From Apostichopus japonicus (taxonomy: Eukaryota; Echinodermata; Holothuroidea; Aspidochirotida; Stichopodidae): a stretch of DNA of 64,000 bases. Location of the stretch: positions 22,038,168 through 22,102,167 of the forward strand of contig NC_092569.1 of NCBI RefSeq assembly GCF_037975245.1, written 5' to 3'. The position numbers and the translations under genes are program-made. This document shows, in pieces, positions 52,921 to 64,000 of the stretch. The first letter of the stretch is position 1. Each line of letters begins with the position of its first letter. Under the pieces are notes generated by a model. The model did not search any database. It saw nothing but the letters and a program-made list of their open reading frames with translations, and had not been told where the DNA came from.

Positions 52921-54680
52921 TATCAGAAAAAAGGTTAGGAATTAGTTAAAGCTATCCTCAAAAACAGAACAATGTAACAGGCAGAGGGCCTCTATGGGAG
53001 TCAATGACTTTAACAAAACAAACTTCATCAGAAAAATTGAAGGCTATCCTAAATCATAGGCCTAGGTTCAAAGGTATTTCCATGGTAAAATAGGAAAATA
53101 GAAATAAAAAATCAACAGTCATAAAATTAGCAAACCATCCCCAAACACAGGACAAAATTACATGCATAAATCCTCTATGTATGGGAGTCAATGACTATAG
53201 AATAGGAGAATATTCAAAAAGTCAGGAAATATTTGTATCCAATCTCAAGCACAGGACAATTTTATCTGGCATAGGGCCTATATTAGAGTCCAGGATTATA
53301 CTACAGTTAACTTCACCGAGCAAGATGATTGAAAGCCATCCTAAATCACAGGCACTTGTTAATTGGTATGTTCTTGATGACATAGAAGAACATCTATATC
53401 AGAAAAGGTCAGGAAATATTTAAATCTATCCTCAAAAACAGAACAATGTAACAGGCACAGGGCCTCTATGGGAGCTGTCAATGACTTTAACAAAACAAAT
53501 TCATCAGAAAACTTGAAGGTTATCCTAAATCATAGGCCTAGGTTCAAAGGTATTTCCATGATAAAATAGGAAAATAGAAATAAAAAATCAAAGGTCATAA
53601 AATTAGTTAACCATCCCCAAACACAGGACAAAATTACATTCATAATTCTCTATGTATGGGAGTCAATGACTATAGAATAGGAGAACATTAAAAAAAAGGA
53701 AATATTTGTACCCAATCTCAAGCACAGGACAATTTTATCTGGCATAGGGCCTATATTAGGGTCTAGGATAATACTACAGTTAACTTCACAATGCAAGATG
53801 ACTAAAAGCCGTCCTAAATCACAGGCACTTGTTGATTGGTATGTTCTTGATGACATTGAAGAACAATAATAACAGGAAAGGTCAGGAAATATTTAAATCT
53901 ATCCTCAAAAACAGAACAATGTAACAGGCAGAGGGCCTCTATGGGAGTCAATGACTTTAACAAAACAAACTTCATCAGAAAAATTGAAGGCTATCCTAAA
54001 TCATAGGCCTAGGTTCAAAGGTATATCCATGATAAAATAGGAAAATAGAAATAAAAAATCAAAGGTCATAAAATTAGTTAACCATCCTCAAACACAGGAC
54101 AAAATTACATTCATAAATCCTCTATGTATGGGAGTGAATGACTATAGAATAGGAGAACACTAAAAAGGAAATATTTGTACCCAATCTCAAGCACAGGACA
54201 ATTTTATCTGGCATAGGGCCTATATTAGAGTCCAGGATTATACTACAGTTAACTTCACCGAGCAAGATGATTGAAAGCCATCCTAAATCACAGGCACTTG
54301 TTAATTGGTATGTTCTTGATGACATAGAAGAACAATTATATCAGAAAAGGTCAGGAAATATTTAAATCTATCCTCAAAAACAGAACAATGTAACAGGCAC
54401 AGGGCCTCTATGGGAGCCAATGACATTAACAAAACAAATTTCATCAGAAAAATTGAAGGTTATCCTAAATCGTAGGCCTAGGTTCAAAGGTATTTCCATG
54501 ATAAAATAGGAAAATAGAAATAAAAAATCAAAGGTCATAAAATTAGTTAACCATCCTCAAACACAGGACAAAATTACATTCATAAATCCTCTATGTATGG
54601 GAGTCAATGACTATAGAATAGGAGAATATTAAAAAAGTCAGGAAATATTTGTATCCAATCTCAAGCACAGGACAATTTTA
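52921..54680. repeat. 470-bp tandem repeat (satellite)
   Basis: Nearly four units; the landmark ATCCTCAAAAACAGAACAAT recurs at about 52952, 53427, 53898 and 54368 (spacing 470-475 bp). Internal sub-repeats (hanging on ACAGGACAA and GGGCCT) suggest each unit is itself built from a shorter ancestor. Confidence 0.85.
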
Positions 54681-55333
<653 letters not shown>

Positions 55334-55500
55334 CTACTTGATTCCCCAAGCAGGGAGATGGAGTATTTGGATAAGAGAGGCTTTTCCTTCTCTTCTGCTC
55401 CTTGCCCTCATAGGGCCATAATGGACACCCAAAGAGTCACCAATGATTTCGAAGTCTGCTTCTGCAAGAAGCCTGCCAGCTTTGAGGGAAGATTGTACCC
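55334..55500 (-). CDS. BRCT exon 4 (terminal)
   Basis: Completes the conserved tryptophan (W, split codon), then VQSSLKAGRLLAEADFEIIG, GPMRARSRREGK and a stop after PAWGIK. This parallels the end of BRCA1 BRCT 1 and the linker; a second BRCT is absent. Confidence 0.8.
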
Positions 55501-58500
55501 CTATATTACAAAGGTATGAGAATAGACAAAACATGAAGAACCATTATCTACAGTACATTACATTTTTAATGGCTGATTTTCAGAACTTCTTAAAATCTCA
55601 AGTGCTGTACCTCTTAATTATTATAGAAATTTCCAAAACTACCATCAGCAAAGAAATAAAATTGGAAGCTTAATATCTACCATTAGCAACTGCTTTCAAC
55701 ATATATTCAATGAAGTAATAGCAAGAGATCATTCTCAATATATGCACATTTGCTGAGCTGAAATACATTTGTCTATTTATGATCATTATCACTTTAAACT
55801 TCCCCTGTTCAAAATACAAGAAGTTCAGGAACCAACATGGCTCAGCAAAATTTCAAAAACTCATTCAAATGAGTGGCATGCAAAGAAGCACCCCTAATGC
55901 AAACAGGTGGACAGAACAAAATTGTTTCTTAATTTGCACGCATTAACATATCATCATTAGCTGCTGCCATACCACACATGCTCCAAGCATAAAGGAGTGA
56001 AACCTACACATATAGTCAGTATATTTCAAATTCCAATAACACACAAATGTTTTGAAACTGTATGCCCAATGCAACTTCCATTTAACTGTCTAATCACTCT
56101 CAATATGTCAAGTTACTGTGTTGTACCATATATAACTTCCATTTACAAAATGACCTGTTTCAAACAAGGATGATTATAAGTGCTTAGCAGAGAGACATAT
56201 AATTGGAAACAATTCCATATTTAAATGTTGTAACTGAAAAAGTTTTTTAAAGATAGTTCTATATGAGTTCTGCTATCACTGAAGCAACTGATGGGTGTTG
56301 CTTATTTTGGTTAACATTTTGTCCAAAGGCCAAAGCCACTCTTGAACTTTAATCTATCGTCACCGTTTGATGTTCTACAGTTTTGACTTCTTTATCCTTT
56401 TCTGCCCTGACACTGCCTTACTGAGTGACCAACATCTACATACTGAATGACTTTTGTCCTACTATATAGGGCATAGTCCTAAATCAGAAACAGAATCTTT
56501 GTACAACACTGCAGGTAAAAGGACTGATCAAGCATATGTGCAGGTGATAAGAACATATTATAAACATATATAGTCACATGGACAGACAAATTCATTTAAA
56601 CTTACATGAGTAGCTCACTATCCACAATCCAGCAGCAATGCCTGTAATATACTTCATAGTTCTGGGACATTTCCCCTTTTCTGCAAAAAAGATTTAAAAC
56701 ACAAAGTGATTTTGCTTCCTTTATTGTTTGTGAAATTACCTAATCAGTCCTTGATAAAATGTATGTACACAACCTGCACTAGTTAATAAAGTTTATGAAT
56801 GACATTCAAGAAGGTCAGCCTGAGGTCAGAATTTTGACAATGTCAACAAGTGCACACTTCTAAGGGTATTAAAGAACTCCTTATCACACCCAGCAATTAA
56901 ACTCAAACATGAAGATATATGTAAGAATACTGAAATCCATGAGTTTACACATTTTATTCACATGTGCTGTTGGTTAATGATTACTTAAAAGATTTTGAAG
57001 TTTCCAATAACATGAAGCGAGTTAACTAACTGATAAAAGAATGAGAAGACATTAAAATAGAGTTACAACAATACTCACCAGCAATGAGAATAACATGGGT
57101 TGTGGTACTCTCTATCATTGCAGTATATCTACAACCATGGAGGTCTGCCAGCTTCTGTATATGATTCTGTATAGCAAAATCAGATAGGTTAAAAAAAATT
57201 GAAGTGAGTATAATTTGTCACTTATAAATGTGAATATAAACCACATTTATGCTCTTAATTGAAGAGTATATTTAGGATCTTACTTTTGATCAATTTTCAA
57301 AGTCTGAAGCACAATCATGTAAATTCTAACACTAGAAATAACAGATAGTGAATAACTTTCTTTACAAGTCAGTAATATTCATATCCATGCATGCACAAAA
57401 GAGAATGTTCACATAAATGTCAAATAACCTCTTAAAGGAGTTCACAAGAGCACCAATGGTACAGTAACTCATACCATAATGACAGTATGAATTAGAGCAG
57501 CTAATAAGAGTCCAATTAAAAACCCTTTGTCACAGCGTGAGCTGAATTTCAACCAAAGCTATTAGTATTCTGGATAATCACAAGTCTTTGACCAAAAAGT
57601 CCTTAAGATTAATGATAAGGGCACAATAATGGACAGCCTGCACCGAATAATACAACTCACACTGCAATGAATGAATAGGCCTAACCTATATGCATATTGC
57701 ATTAGCAAAGTTAAGTTTGGTATGGAGAGCAAAAATGTTTACAGTATGTTGTTTTCACTTGCCTTCAAGTTTTGAAAAGATCCCTAAATCTGCCTGTTGT
57801 TGTCAAAAATGGCTGTTGATAACCCAAACTCTGACAAAATATTCCCCAACACACGCATAAACAAAAAACTGTACAGCAATAGGAAGGATATATTTATCTC
57901 CCTTTTCATAAAAATAGCTATCAGCTGTGTGAGTGTGTCCTGACATCTGCTCTTGATAACAGAAAGTTTCTTAAGTTAACACACATGTCCATGGACAGAA
58001 TACCACTCACCTGCTGGAACCGATGCTTTAAGCCACTTGACACAAATGAGAATGCACTTAGGACAGTCTCTGCATCCATCTGGTCTGGCAAAGGATCACT
58101 TAGATTTTTTGTGTCTGCAGATCCACTAGGGACAGTCTCTGCATCCATTTGGTCTGGCAAAGGATCACTTTGATTTTTGGTGTCTGCAGATCCACTAGGG
58201 ACAGTCTCTGCATCCATCTGGTCTGGCAAAGGATCACTTTGATTTTTGGTGTCTGCAGATCCACTAGGGACAGTCTCTGCATCCATTTGGTCTGGCAAAG
58301 GATCACTTTGATTTTTGGTGTCTGCAGATCCACTAGGGACAGTCTCTGCATCCATCTGGTCTGGCAAAGGATCACTTTGATTTTTGGTGTCTGCAGATCC
58401 ACTAGGGACAGTCTCTGCATCCATCTGGTCTGGCAAAGGATCACTTTGATTTTTGGTGTCTGCAGATCCACTAGGGACAGTCTCTGCATCCATCTGGTCT

Positions 58501-59332
58501 GGCAAAGGATCACTTTGATTTTTGGTGCATGCAGATCCACTAGGGACAGTCTCTGAATCCATCTGGTCTGGCAAAGGATCACTTTGATTTTTGGTGTCTG
58601 CAGATCCACTAGGGACAGTCTCTGCATCCATCTGGTCTGGCAAAGGATCACTTTGATTTTTGGTGTCTGCAGATCCACTAAAGACAGTCTCTGCATCCAT
58701 CTGGTCTGGCAAAGGATCGCTTTGATTTTTGGTGTCTGCAGATCCACTAAAGACAGTCTCTGCATCCATTTGGTCTGGCAAAGGATCACTTTGATTTTTG
58801 GTGCACGCAGATCCACTAGGGACAGTCTCTGAATCCATCTGGTCTGGCAAAGGATCACTTTGATTTTTGGTGTCTGCAGATCCACTAAAGACAGTCTCTG
58901 CATCAACCTGGTCTGGCAAAGGATCACTTTGATTTTTGGTGTCTGCAGATCCACTAGGGACAGTCTCTGCATCCATCTGGTCTGGCAAAGGATCACTTTG
59001 ATTTTTGGTGTCTGCAGATCCACTAGGGACAGTCTCTGCATCCATTTGCTCTGGCAAAGGATCACTTTGATTTTTGGTGTCTGCACAATATTGTATGGTG
59101 CAACTATCAGGATTGAGATGATTTTCTAAAAAAGAAAAAATAATTGAATATGATAACAACACAAAGATCAGAGTGATTTTCGACATAGCCGAAGTGGCCA
59201 ATGGTTCATATAAACAGGCCATATATTGGCAGATTTGATGCCCCAAAACAGTGAACAATTAAACAGATACATGCCTGCTTATATGCAAACATTTTGTAAA
59301 ATCAACTTTTAATCAAACTCGTCCTTGAATTG

Positions 59333-59420
<88 letters not shown>

Positions 59421-62400
59421 TTATATGCCTCTTGATCATTCAACTTAATTAGTATTCAACTGATGAATTCCAAAGACAGTAGAATCCTACAATCCAGCTG
59501 CATAGTCACTTGCAAAATTCATAAAGACTTTCAAATTACTTGATATAGAAATGTAATAACAAGCATTTACAAATATCCCAAGCTGAGAACAATTGGGAAT
59601 TGTGCAGTTTTAATTGTATGGCACTGCTCCAGCATTACTGCACTGTTACTTGTCTTTGACTGTGCTCTTGGTACATATTTGTAAGTATATATGCTATATT
59701 TGTGGGTTGGTTCCAACAATCTATTTAATGACACAACTTTTGTGGCCTTACTATATGCTCTGTAAGAACTAAAAGCTTGTGAAACAAGAAATGTAGGTGA
59801 GCTCCAAAACAATATTTACATTCAAAACAAACAATACATGAAAACTCTGAAAAGCACTTTCTGAGAGGTATACGTACCTTTGACAGTTTTGAATTCATAT
59901 TTATACCGTACTTTCATACTTTAAACATACCAGTTTTTAAGAATTGCTTCTTAATCTGCTTTCACCTAACCAACCCTAAATCAAGCAGTGTTGAAGGTTT
60001 TACTCAGTCAATGGTGAGGCATAGAAGTTTTAGCCTAATAACTTACCCTCATAAAATGCTATGCAATCCTCAATAGTGGGCCTCAGTTTTTCATCTCTGT
60101 TAAGCATGTTTTCCAATAGTGGCTGAAAAGTGTCATGTGTTCCAAGATGTTTAAGGCTATATTGACCCTTTTTCATGTTTGTCACCAGACCTTCTGGCTG
60201 ATCAGTGTAAGGCACTGTGGTTTCGAATGGGACATGTCCATCACTCAAAATGTAATACATACCAACATCTGAAAGAAGGAAAAATACTTACAAAATAATT
60301 AAAATTGATCATAACTTTCAAATGTAATGTTTAAATTGTATGTTAATCAATTTCAAAAAGTGAGATTGAAGATTTCCTTTTTTTTTCAAGACCGTCTCCT
60401 TAGTAGTGGATCCATAACTAACGTACCGCTGAAAATCATTTTGAAAATTGACTGTTTAATGATTTATGGCATAAAAAAAGTAAAAATATTGTATAATAAT
60501 GTTGTCAGATTGCTGCCAGTTTCCTGTACAGTAGAGGTGCTTGTGGCATTTGTCTTCACAGAAATAACTAAATAGATAGTGGTGCAGTAGTTGTGTGGAG
60601 ACAGGTTAGTGAGAAGTGAAGTCAATTTTAAAGATTTCCACCATCCAGTGACTAACATATTTTGCATTGCTTATGGGGAAAAATCACTGCAAACCAGTTG
60701 TTTTAGGTATCATGCACTCAACTTTTACAAAATGTTATGGTTATGATCGCATGGATAGTTATGCAATTGGTTTTGAAGGACAGAAACCTGTTAAAGTTTT
60801 AAGTGTACATTATACAGTCTGTGCAATCATGATATTTTGGGATGTTGGGCCAAATTCTCTGTGTATCAGATAGTAATTAGAATGCAAGGCAAGCACATGT
60901 CGAGGTAATACAATGCAACACAATTACATTTTCAATTGAAAATTTGTTTGGGAAGTGTTTTATTATACAAATAATTTATTTTAGCATAAAAGAGTCATTT
61001 GATAACATGGTGTTTATAATCTAAGAAGAAAAGAGAGGTTGTTGCATGGATGAGTAGTTAGATCTATGTAGATTGGACAAGGTGTTTTCATAACAGTTAT
61101 TAAGATTGATTATTTGTAATCTATGTAACACTAAGTAGGAGTAAAGTGGAGAAGCGTTATACTCCTTACCCAATTCCATGCTTTATCACTGATCAGAAGT
61201 AGTCTTGAAAATAACATGGAGTTAACAATATTCAAGATTGAGGCATATGAATAATAGATTCCACAATCACATTACCAGAGGTGACCGTCCACCGAACAGT
61301 GACCCTTCTTAATTTGCAAATAAGCTAACAGGGCTAAATAAACCTTCCATCGCAAAAAGTATTACTGTCATGGCAAATGAAGTTATCCCATGACTTATGG
61401 AGTACATGGCAAAACAATGTGAAATCACCCACAGTTGTCTCATTTCCAATTTTCAATTGTGACTTATAATCATTGTACAAATGTACTGTAAGTCCTTTAG
61501 TGTAAAACAAGAACTTGTATTGTTTTCTCTCGTCATCTTTCTTTACCAGGAAAACTTTCTGTCTCTACGGGAAAATCCTACTGTCCCAAAATCAAGAGCT
61601 TGTCCATTCTATTGATTTTTTTGTGACAAAATATATAATAGTCAACTCTTCAAAGAGGGCTTCACTGTTCATATATTATTGACCTAACAGTAATTGTATG
61701 AAAGCAATAGCAGGATCATTGCAAAAGCTATCACATTTTATTTTGATATCTTGAAAATGAAATATATATACTTATAATGTAATTAACATGTCTAATCTCA
61801 AGGAAGTGGTATGTAAGTGCAACCAACATAATGACATAAAGAACAGACTGGATAAAGTGGTATATACTTCACTATTCCCTCGTTAAACAAACGCTGGCTG
61901 AAACAGACAGTTTAAATCAATTTGTGAGTAATTTTTTGGCTGCCAAGATATATTTAAGTAGCTTGACAGTGGCTCAAATACAGCAGCAATCCTGTTAATC
62001 AAAGCAAATAGTTGTTATGTCTCACCTGGATATCAGATGACTTCTTGTATCGGCAACGATTGTTGCTGGTGTTTTCAGGACTTGTCGAGCAGAGAGTTCC
62101 CATTGCTTTTGTAAGAAGGGTAGTGCCATGGGTAAATTGTCTAGAAATACCAAAATCTCCCAGAAGTATCTTTTCATTGTGATCTATGAACAAACAAAAG
62201 CAATTAATGTGCAATTAGTATAGACAATAAATCCATAAAAGACAATTTGATTTCTGCACAGAATGGTGACTATTGTTACTTTTACATTACTAATAAAATA
62301 AAATTATACCTTTATATATGATTTTCTGTTTTAATTGAAGCTGTAAAGCTATTAAATTAAAAGTTTCTTCTACATGATTTTAATACCACTACAATGTTTG

Positions 62401-63218
62401 TGGACATTTACAAATTTAATTTGGAAAATTTGGAATGAATAACATCATTCAAAAGATTTGACTGTAAAATATAAATCAATACTGAGAGTGATAACTTGAA
62501 GGCAAACTGGGACTAACAGTTTTAGCATGCTTAAAATTGAGGGCAATTCTCATTGACCTGTGACCAAAATTACAATCATGCATGGCTCTTCTGCTGCTGT
62601 TGGTTTTTGTAATGCTGTGCAAAAGTTGTGTTGAATTTGATACAAACAAGTTAATGACCAGCACCATGGAATGGAAATCTCTAATACTCAATACAACATT
62701 CTGAAATGACTCTCAAACAAGCCCTGTGACTGCTTACCTAAGAGAACATTACTTGGTTTCAAGTCCCGGTGGAGAATGTTCAGTTGATGCAATTCTGCAA
62801 TGCCGAGCATAAGTTGATAAGTTAGAGATGCTCTTTTGTTTGCTGTGAGCTGAGGTCTTAATGGGTTCCCCTTGTTTTCAATTATTTCCTCTAAGTTATA
62901 TTCACAAAGGGGTGAAGCTAAATAGAGAAAGTCATCATCTTCTTCCGAAAGTGTGTTTCTTAACAAATGCTTTGATCCTTGCATGCCCTCATTAAGCACT
63001 TTATTCACAGTTTGTTCCATAGAGTGGGTGCCCTGGTTCAGTCTTTTGATTGCTACAGGCCATTGCTCATCTACCAGTCCAATGAAAATTTGTGCGCCAT
63101 TGCTACCATCAGCAATTTTGTACTGCCTGCTGAAAGAAAGTCGCCCAATTGACTTGAAACAAACTCCAGAGTCTTTGTTTAGGAGCTGCTCTAACTGATG
63201 AGCCCATCGCTGTTGGTT
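55334..63218 (-). CDS. Kinase / 23-residue repeat / BRCT gene (3' part)
   Basis: Seven exons of a gene whose 5' end lies outside the window. Order in the protein: Ser/Thr kinase domain of IRE1-like type (exons at 62738, 62026 and 60047), an exon with fifteen 23-residue repeats (58011), and a BRCT domain of BRCA1 first-repeat type spread over the end of that exon and three more (57079, 56606, 55334), then stop. Phases match at all joins except kinase exon 2 (exit phase 0) to exon 3 (entry phase 1), where a small exon may be missing. The repeat-to-BRCT join is secure because the BRCT fold starts inside the repeat exon. The kinase-to-repeat join rests on phase, order and the absence of other exons in 900 bp. 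If real, this is a kinase with a phosphopeptide-recognition module, perhaps nuclear; function is inference. Confidence 0.65.
55501..56605. other. Intron of the kinase-BRCT gene
   Basis: No exon recognised in this 1.1-kb intron. Confidence 0.6.
56606..56680 (-). CDS. BRCT exon 3
   Basis: KGKCPRTMKYITGIAAGLW then IVSYS: corresponds to RTLKYFLGIAGGKWVVSY of BRCA1 BRCT 1. The arginine and lysine used there for phosphoserine binding are kept. Acceptor TTTTTTGCAG, donor CAT|GTAAGT. Confidence 0.85.
57079..57166 (-). CDS. BRCT exon 2
   Basis: NHIQKLADLHGCRYTAMIES then TTTHVILIAG: helix 1, strand 2 and strand 3 of a BRCT domain, matching the TTHVV motif of the family. Acceptor CTATACAG, donor G|GTGAGT. 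Confidence 0.8.
57167..58010. other. Intron between repeat exon and BRCT exon 2
   Basis: No exon recognised. Confidence 0.6.
58011..59125 (-). CDS. Repeat exon: fifteen 23-residue units and BRCT start
   Basis: 1115-bp exon with a strong acceptor (TTTTTTCTTTTTTAG) and CAG|GTGAGT donor. After NHLNPDSCTIQYC come 15 tandem units of the type ADTKNQSDPLPDQMDAETV plus PSGS. Units are acidic and rich in P, S, T, D and E, so probably disordered. Variants (DSETV, ACTK, VFSGS) recur at units 3-5 and 8-9, hinting at a higher-order duplication. After the array FSFVSSGLKHRFQQ forms the first strand of the BRCT domain. Confidence 0.8.
58042..59083 (-). repeat. 69-bp coding minisatellite, 15 units
   Basis: 69-bp units with very few differences, in frame (23 codons). 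The near-identity keeps several other frames open on both strands; those are shadows. Confidence 0.95.
59126..60046. other. Intron between kinase and repeat exon
   Basis: Contains a TA microsatellite at 59334-59418 and no recognisable exon or promoter; important because it separates the two halves of the proposed fusion. Confidence 0.55.
60047..60268 (-). CDS. Kinase exon 3 (C-lobe)
   Basis: VGMYYILSDGHVPFET, LENMLNRDEKLRPTIEDC and FYE, with the conserved arginine near the domain end. Acceptor TTTCAG, donor G|GTAAGT. Entry phase 1 does not fit the phase 0 exit of exon 2, so a short exon or a one-base indel lies between. Confidence 0.75.
60269..62025. other. Intron between kinase exons 2 and 3
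   Basis: 1.76 kb without a recognised exon; a small phase-correcting exon could be hidden here. Confidence 0.5.
62026..62183 (-). CDS. Kinase exon 2 (activation segment)
   Basis: DHNEKILLGDFGISRQF with the DFG motif, AMGTLCSTSPENTS in place of the usual GT-x-APE, and YKKSSDIQ carrying the conserved aspartate of helix F. Acceptor TTCATAG, donor CAG|GTGAGA in phase 0. Confidence 0.8.
62184..62737. other. Intron between kinase exons 1 and 2
   Basis: 554 bp, flanked by phase 1 splice sites (TTAG|GTAAGC and TTCATAG). No further exon or repeat recognised. Confidence 0.6.
62738..63218 (-). CDS. Kinase exon 1 (N-lobe and catalytic loop)
   Basis: Acceptor TTTATTAG, 160 codons plus one base. Gly-rich loop IADGSNGAQIFIGLV, ATP-anchoring lysine in PVAIKRL, hinge region PLCEYNLEEIIE, then LTYQLMLGIAELHQLNILHR followed by DLKPSNVLL. 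The donor is G|GTAAGC. The sequence style (LHQLNILHRDLKPSN) is closest to IRE1-like kinases, but no RNase (KEN) domain or lumenal part is seen. Confidence 0.85.
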
Positions 63219-63379
63219 CTAATAAAGAACAAAAATCAATTGCATTAAATCAATTTCTAACAAAACACTGACTTGAGGGAAAGAACATCCAACAGTTATT
63301 TTAACATAACTTCATCCAAGAGACCTGTATATGCTAATTAGGTAAACACTTTACACTCAGGTGGCCATGATTTTAAAAC

Positions 63380-64000
63380 GTAAATGTAACAGACAGGTTA
63401 GAATCCACCCTCAAACACAGGACCATAGTAAGGGTCATTAGGTATACACTGTTCATTCAGTAGCCATGAAAAAGTAACTGTAACAGACAGGTTAGAATCC
63501 ACCCTAAACACAGGACCATGGTAAGGGTCATTAGGTATACACTGTACATTCAGGTGGTCATATGAAAGTAACTGTAACAGACAGGTTAGAATCCACCCTC
63601 AAACACATGACCATAGTCATTAGGTATACACTGTACATTCAGTAGCCATGAAAAAGTAACTGTAACAGACGAGTTAGAATCCACCCTCAAACACAGGACC
63701 ATAGTAAGGGTCATTAGGTTTACACTATACATTCAGTAGCCATGAAAAAGTAAAGTTCTGTAACAGACAGGTTAGAATCCACCCTCAAACACAGGACCAT
63801 AGTAAGGGTCATAAGGTATACACTGTACATTCAGTAGCCATGAAAAAGTAACTGTAACAGACAGGTTAGAATCCACCCTCAAACACAGGACCATGGTAAG
63901 GGTCATTAGGTATACACTGTACATTCAGGTGGTCATATAAAAGTAACTGTAACAGACAGGTTAGAATCCACCCTCAAACACAGGACCATAGTAAGGGTCA
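63380..64000. repeat. 94-bp tandem repeat, continuing past the window
   Basis: GTTAGAATCCACCCT recurs at 63397, 63491, 63585, 63673, 63771, 63865 and 63960 (spacing 88-98, mostly 94). It lies in the intron or region upstream of kinase exon 1 and shares the core CAAACACAGGAC with the satellites at 48.6-54.7 kb. Confidence 0.9.

Noticed and set aside
58100-59129. Alternative open frames through the 69-bp repeat on both strands
   Set aside because: Because the unit is a multiple of 3, stop-free frames stay open throughout; only the minus frame with the strong splice sites joins the BRCT exons.
55334-63218. Naming the gene IRE1 or BRCA1
   Set aside because: The kinase resembles IRE1-like kinases and the BRCT resembles BRCA1, but no KEN RNase, lumenal domain, RING or second BRCT is present, so neither name is justified.
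63380-64000. CRISPR-like regularly spaced repeats
   Set aside because: The whole 94-bp unit is repeated without unique spacers, in a clearly eukaryotic setting.

Overview
The window is animal nuclear DNA: AT-rich, intron-rich, and loaded with microsatellites, minisatellites, LINE and SINE debris and DNA transposons. Long runs of single-exon SRCR domains next to a fibrinogen-type domain suggest a marine invertebrate deuterostome, most likely an echinoderm (perhaps a sea cucumber). That assignment is inference from gene content only.

About 0-47.7 kb is a tandem segmental duplication. Two paralogous minus-strand genes (gene 1, 6707-20521; gene 2, 34237-43266) each encode a signal peptide, a 37-nt linker exon, a C-terminally shortened fibrinogen-like domain on two exons, and then a run of SRCR domains (10 in gene 1, 7 in gene 2). 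Every internal SRCR exon is exactly 306 bp with phase 1-1 boundaries, and the last exon stops right after the final cysteine, so secreted proteins of about 1201 and 895 residues are predicted. Dead SRCR exons and half-exon relics lie in the introns. Three direct copies of a flanking module (1-3600, 20640-22598 plus 28629-28960, and 43380-47708) bracket the two genes; two copies carry a decayed LINE.

A 6027-bp DNA element (22600-28626) is inserted in the middle flanking module. It has 21-bp terminal inverted repeats, a TA target duplication, and an empty site preserved in the third module. Inside are dense subterminal AACCAATT motifs, two nested inverted-repeat elements filled with GATATC-palindrome satellite, and a spliced plus-strand gene resembling the multicopy SAMD3-like proteins. 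I see no recognisable transposase.

47.7-54.8 kb is repeat-dominated: a tRNA-derived SINE with a 500-bp CATA tail, a 208-bp satellite hit by a second SINE, a roughly 470-bp satellite, and a probable hAT-like element. A better-defined hAT-like element, with an 8-bp target duplication, is at 43904-44479.

55.3-63.2 kb holds the 3' part of a minus-strand gene with an unusual predicted architecture: an IRE1-like Ser/Thr kinase domain, an exon with fifteen 23-residue repeats, and a BRCA1-type BRCT domain ending at a stop codon. All junctions but one match in phase (kinase exon 2 to 3 is out of phase by one base). The 5' end lies beyond the window, past a 94-bp satellite.
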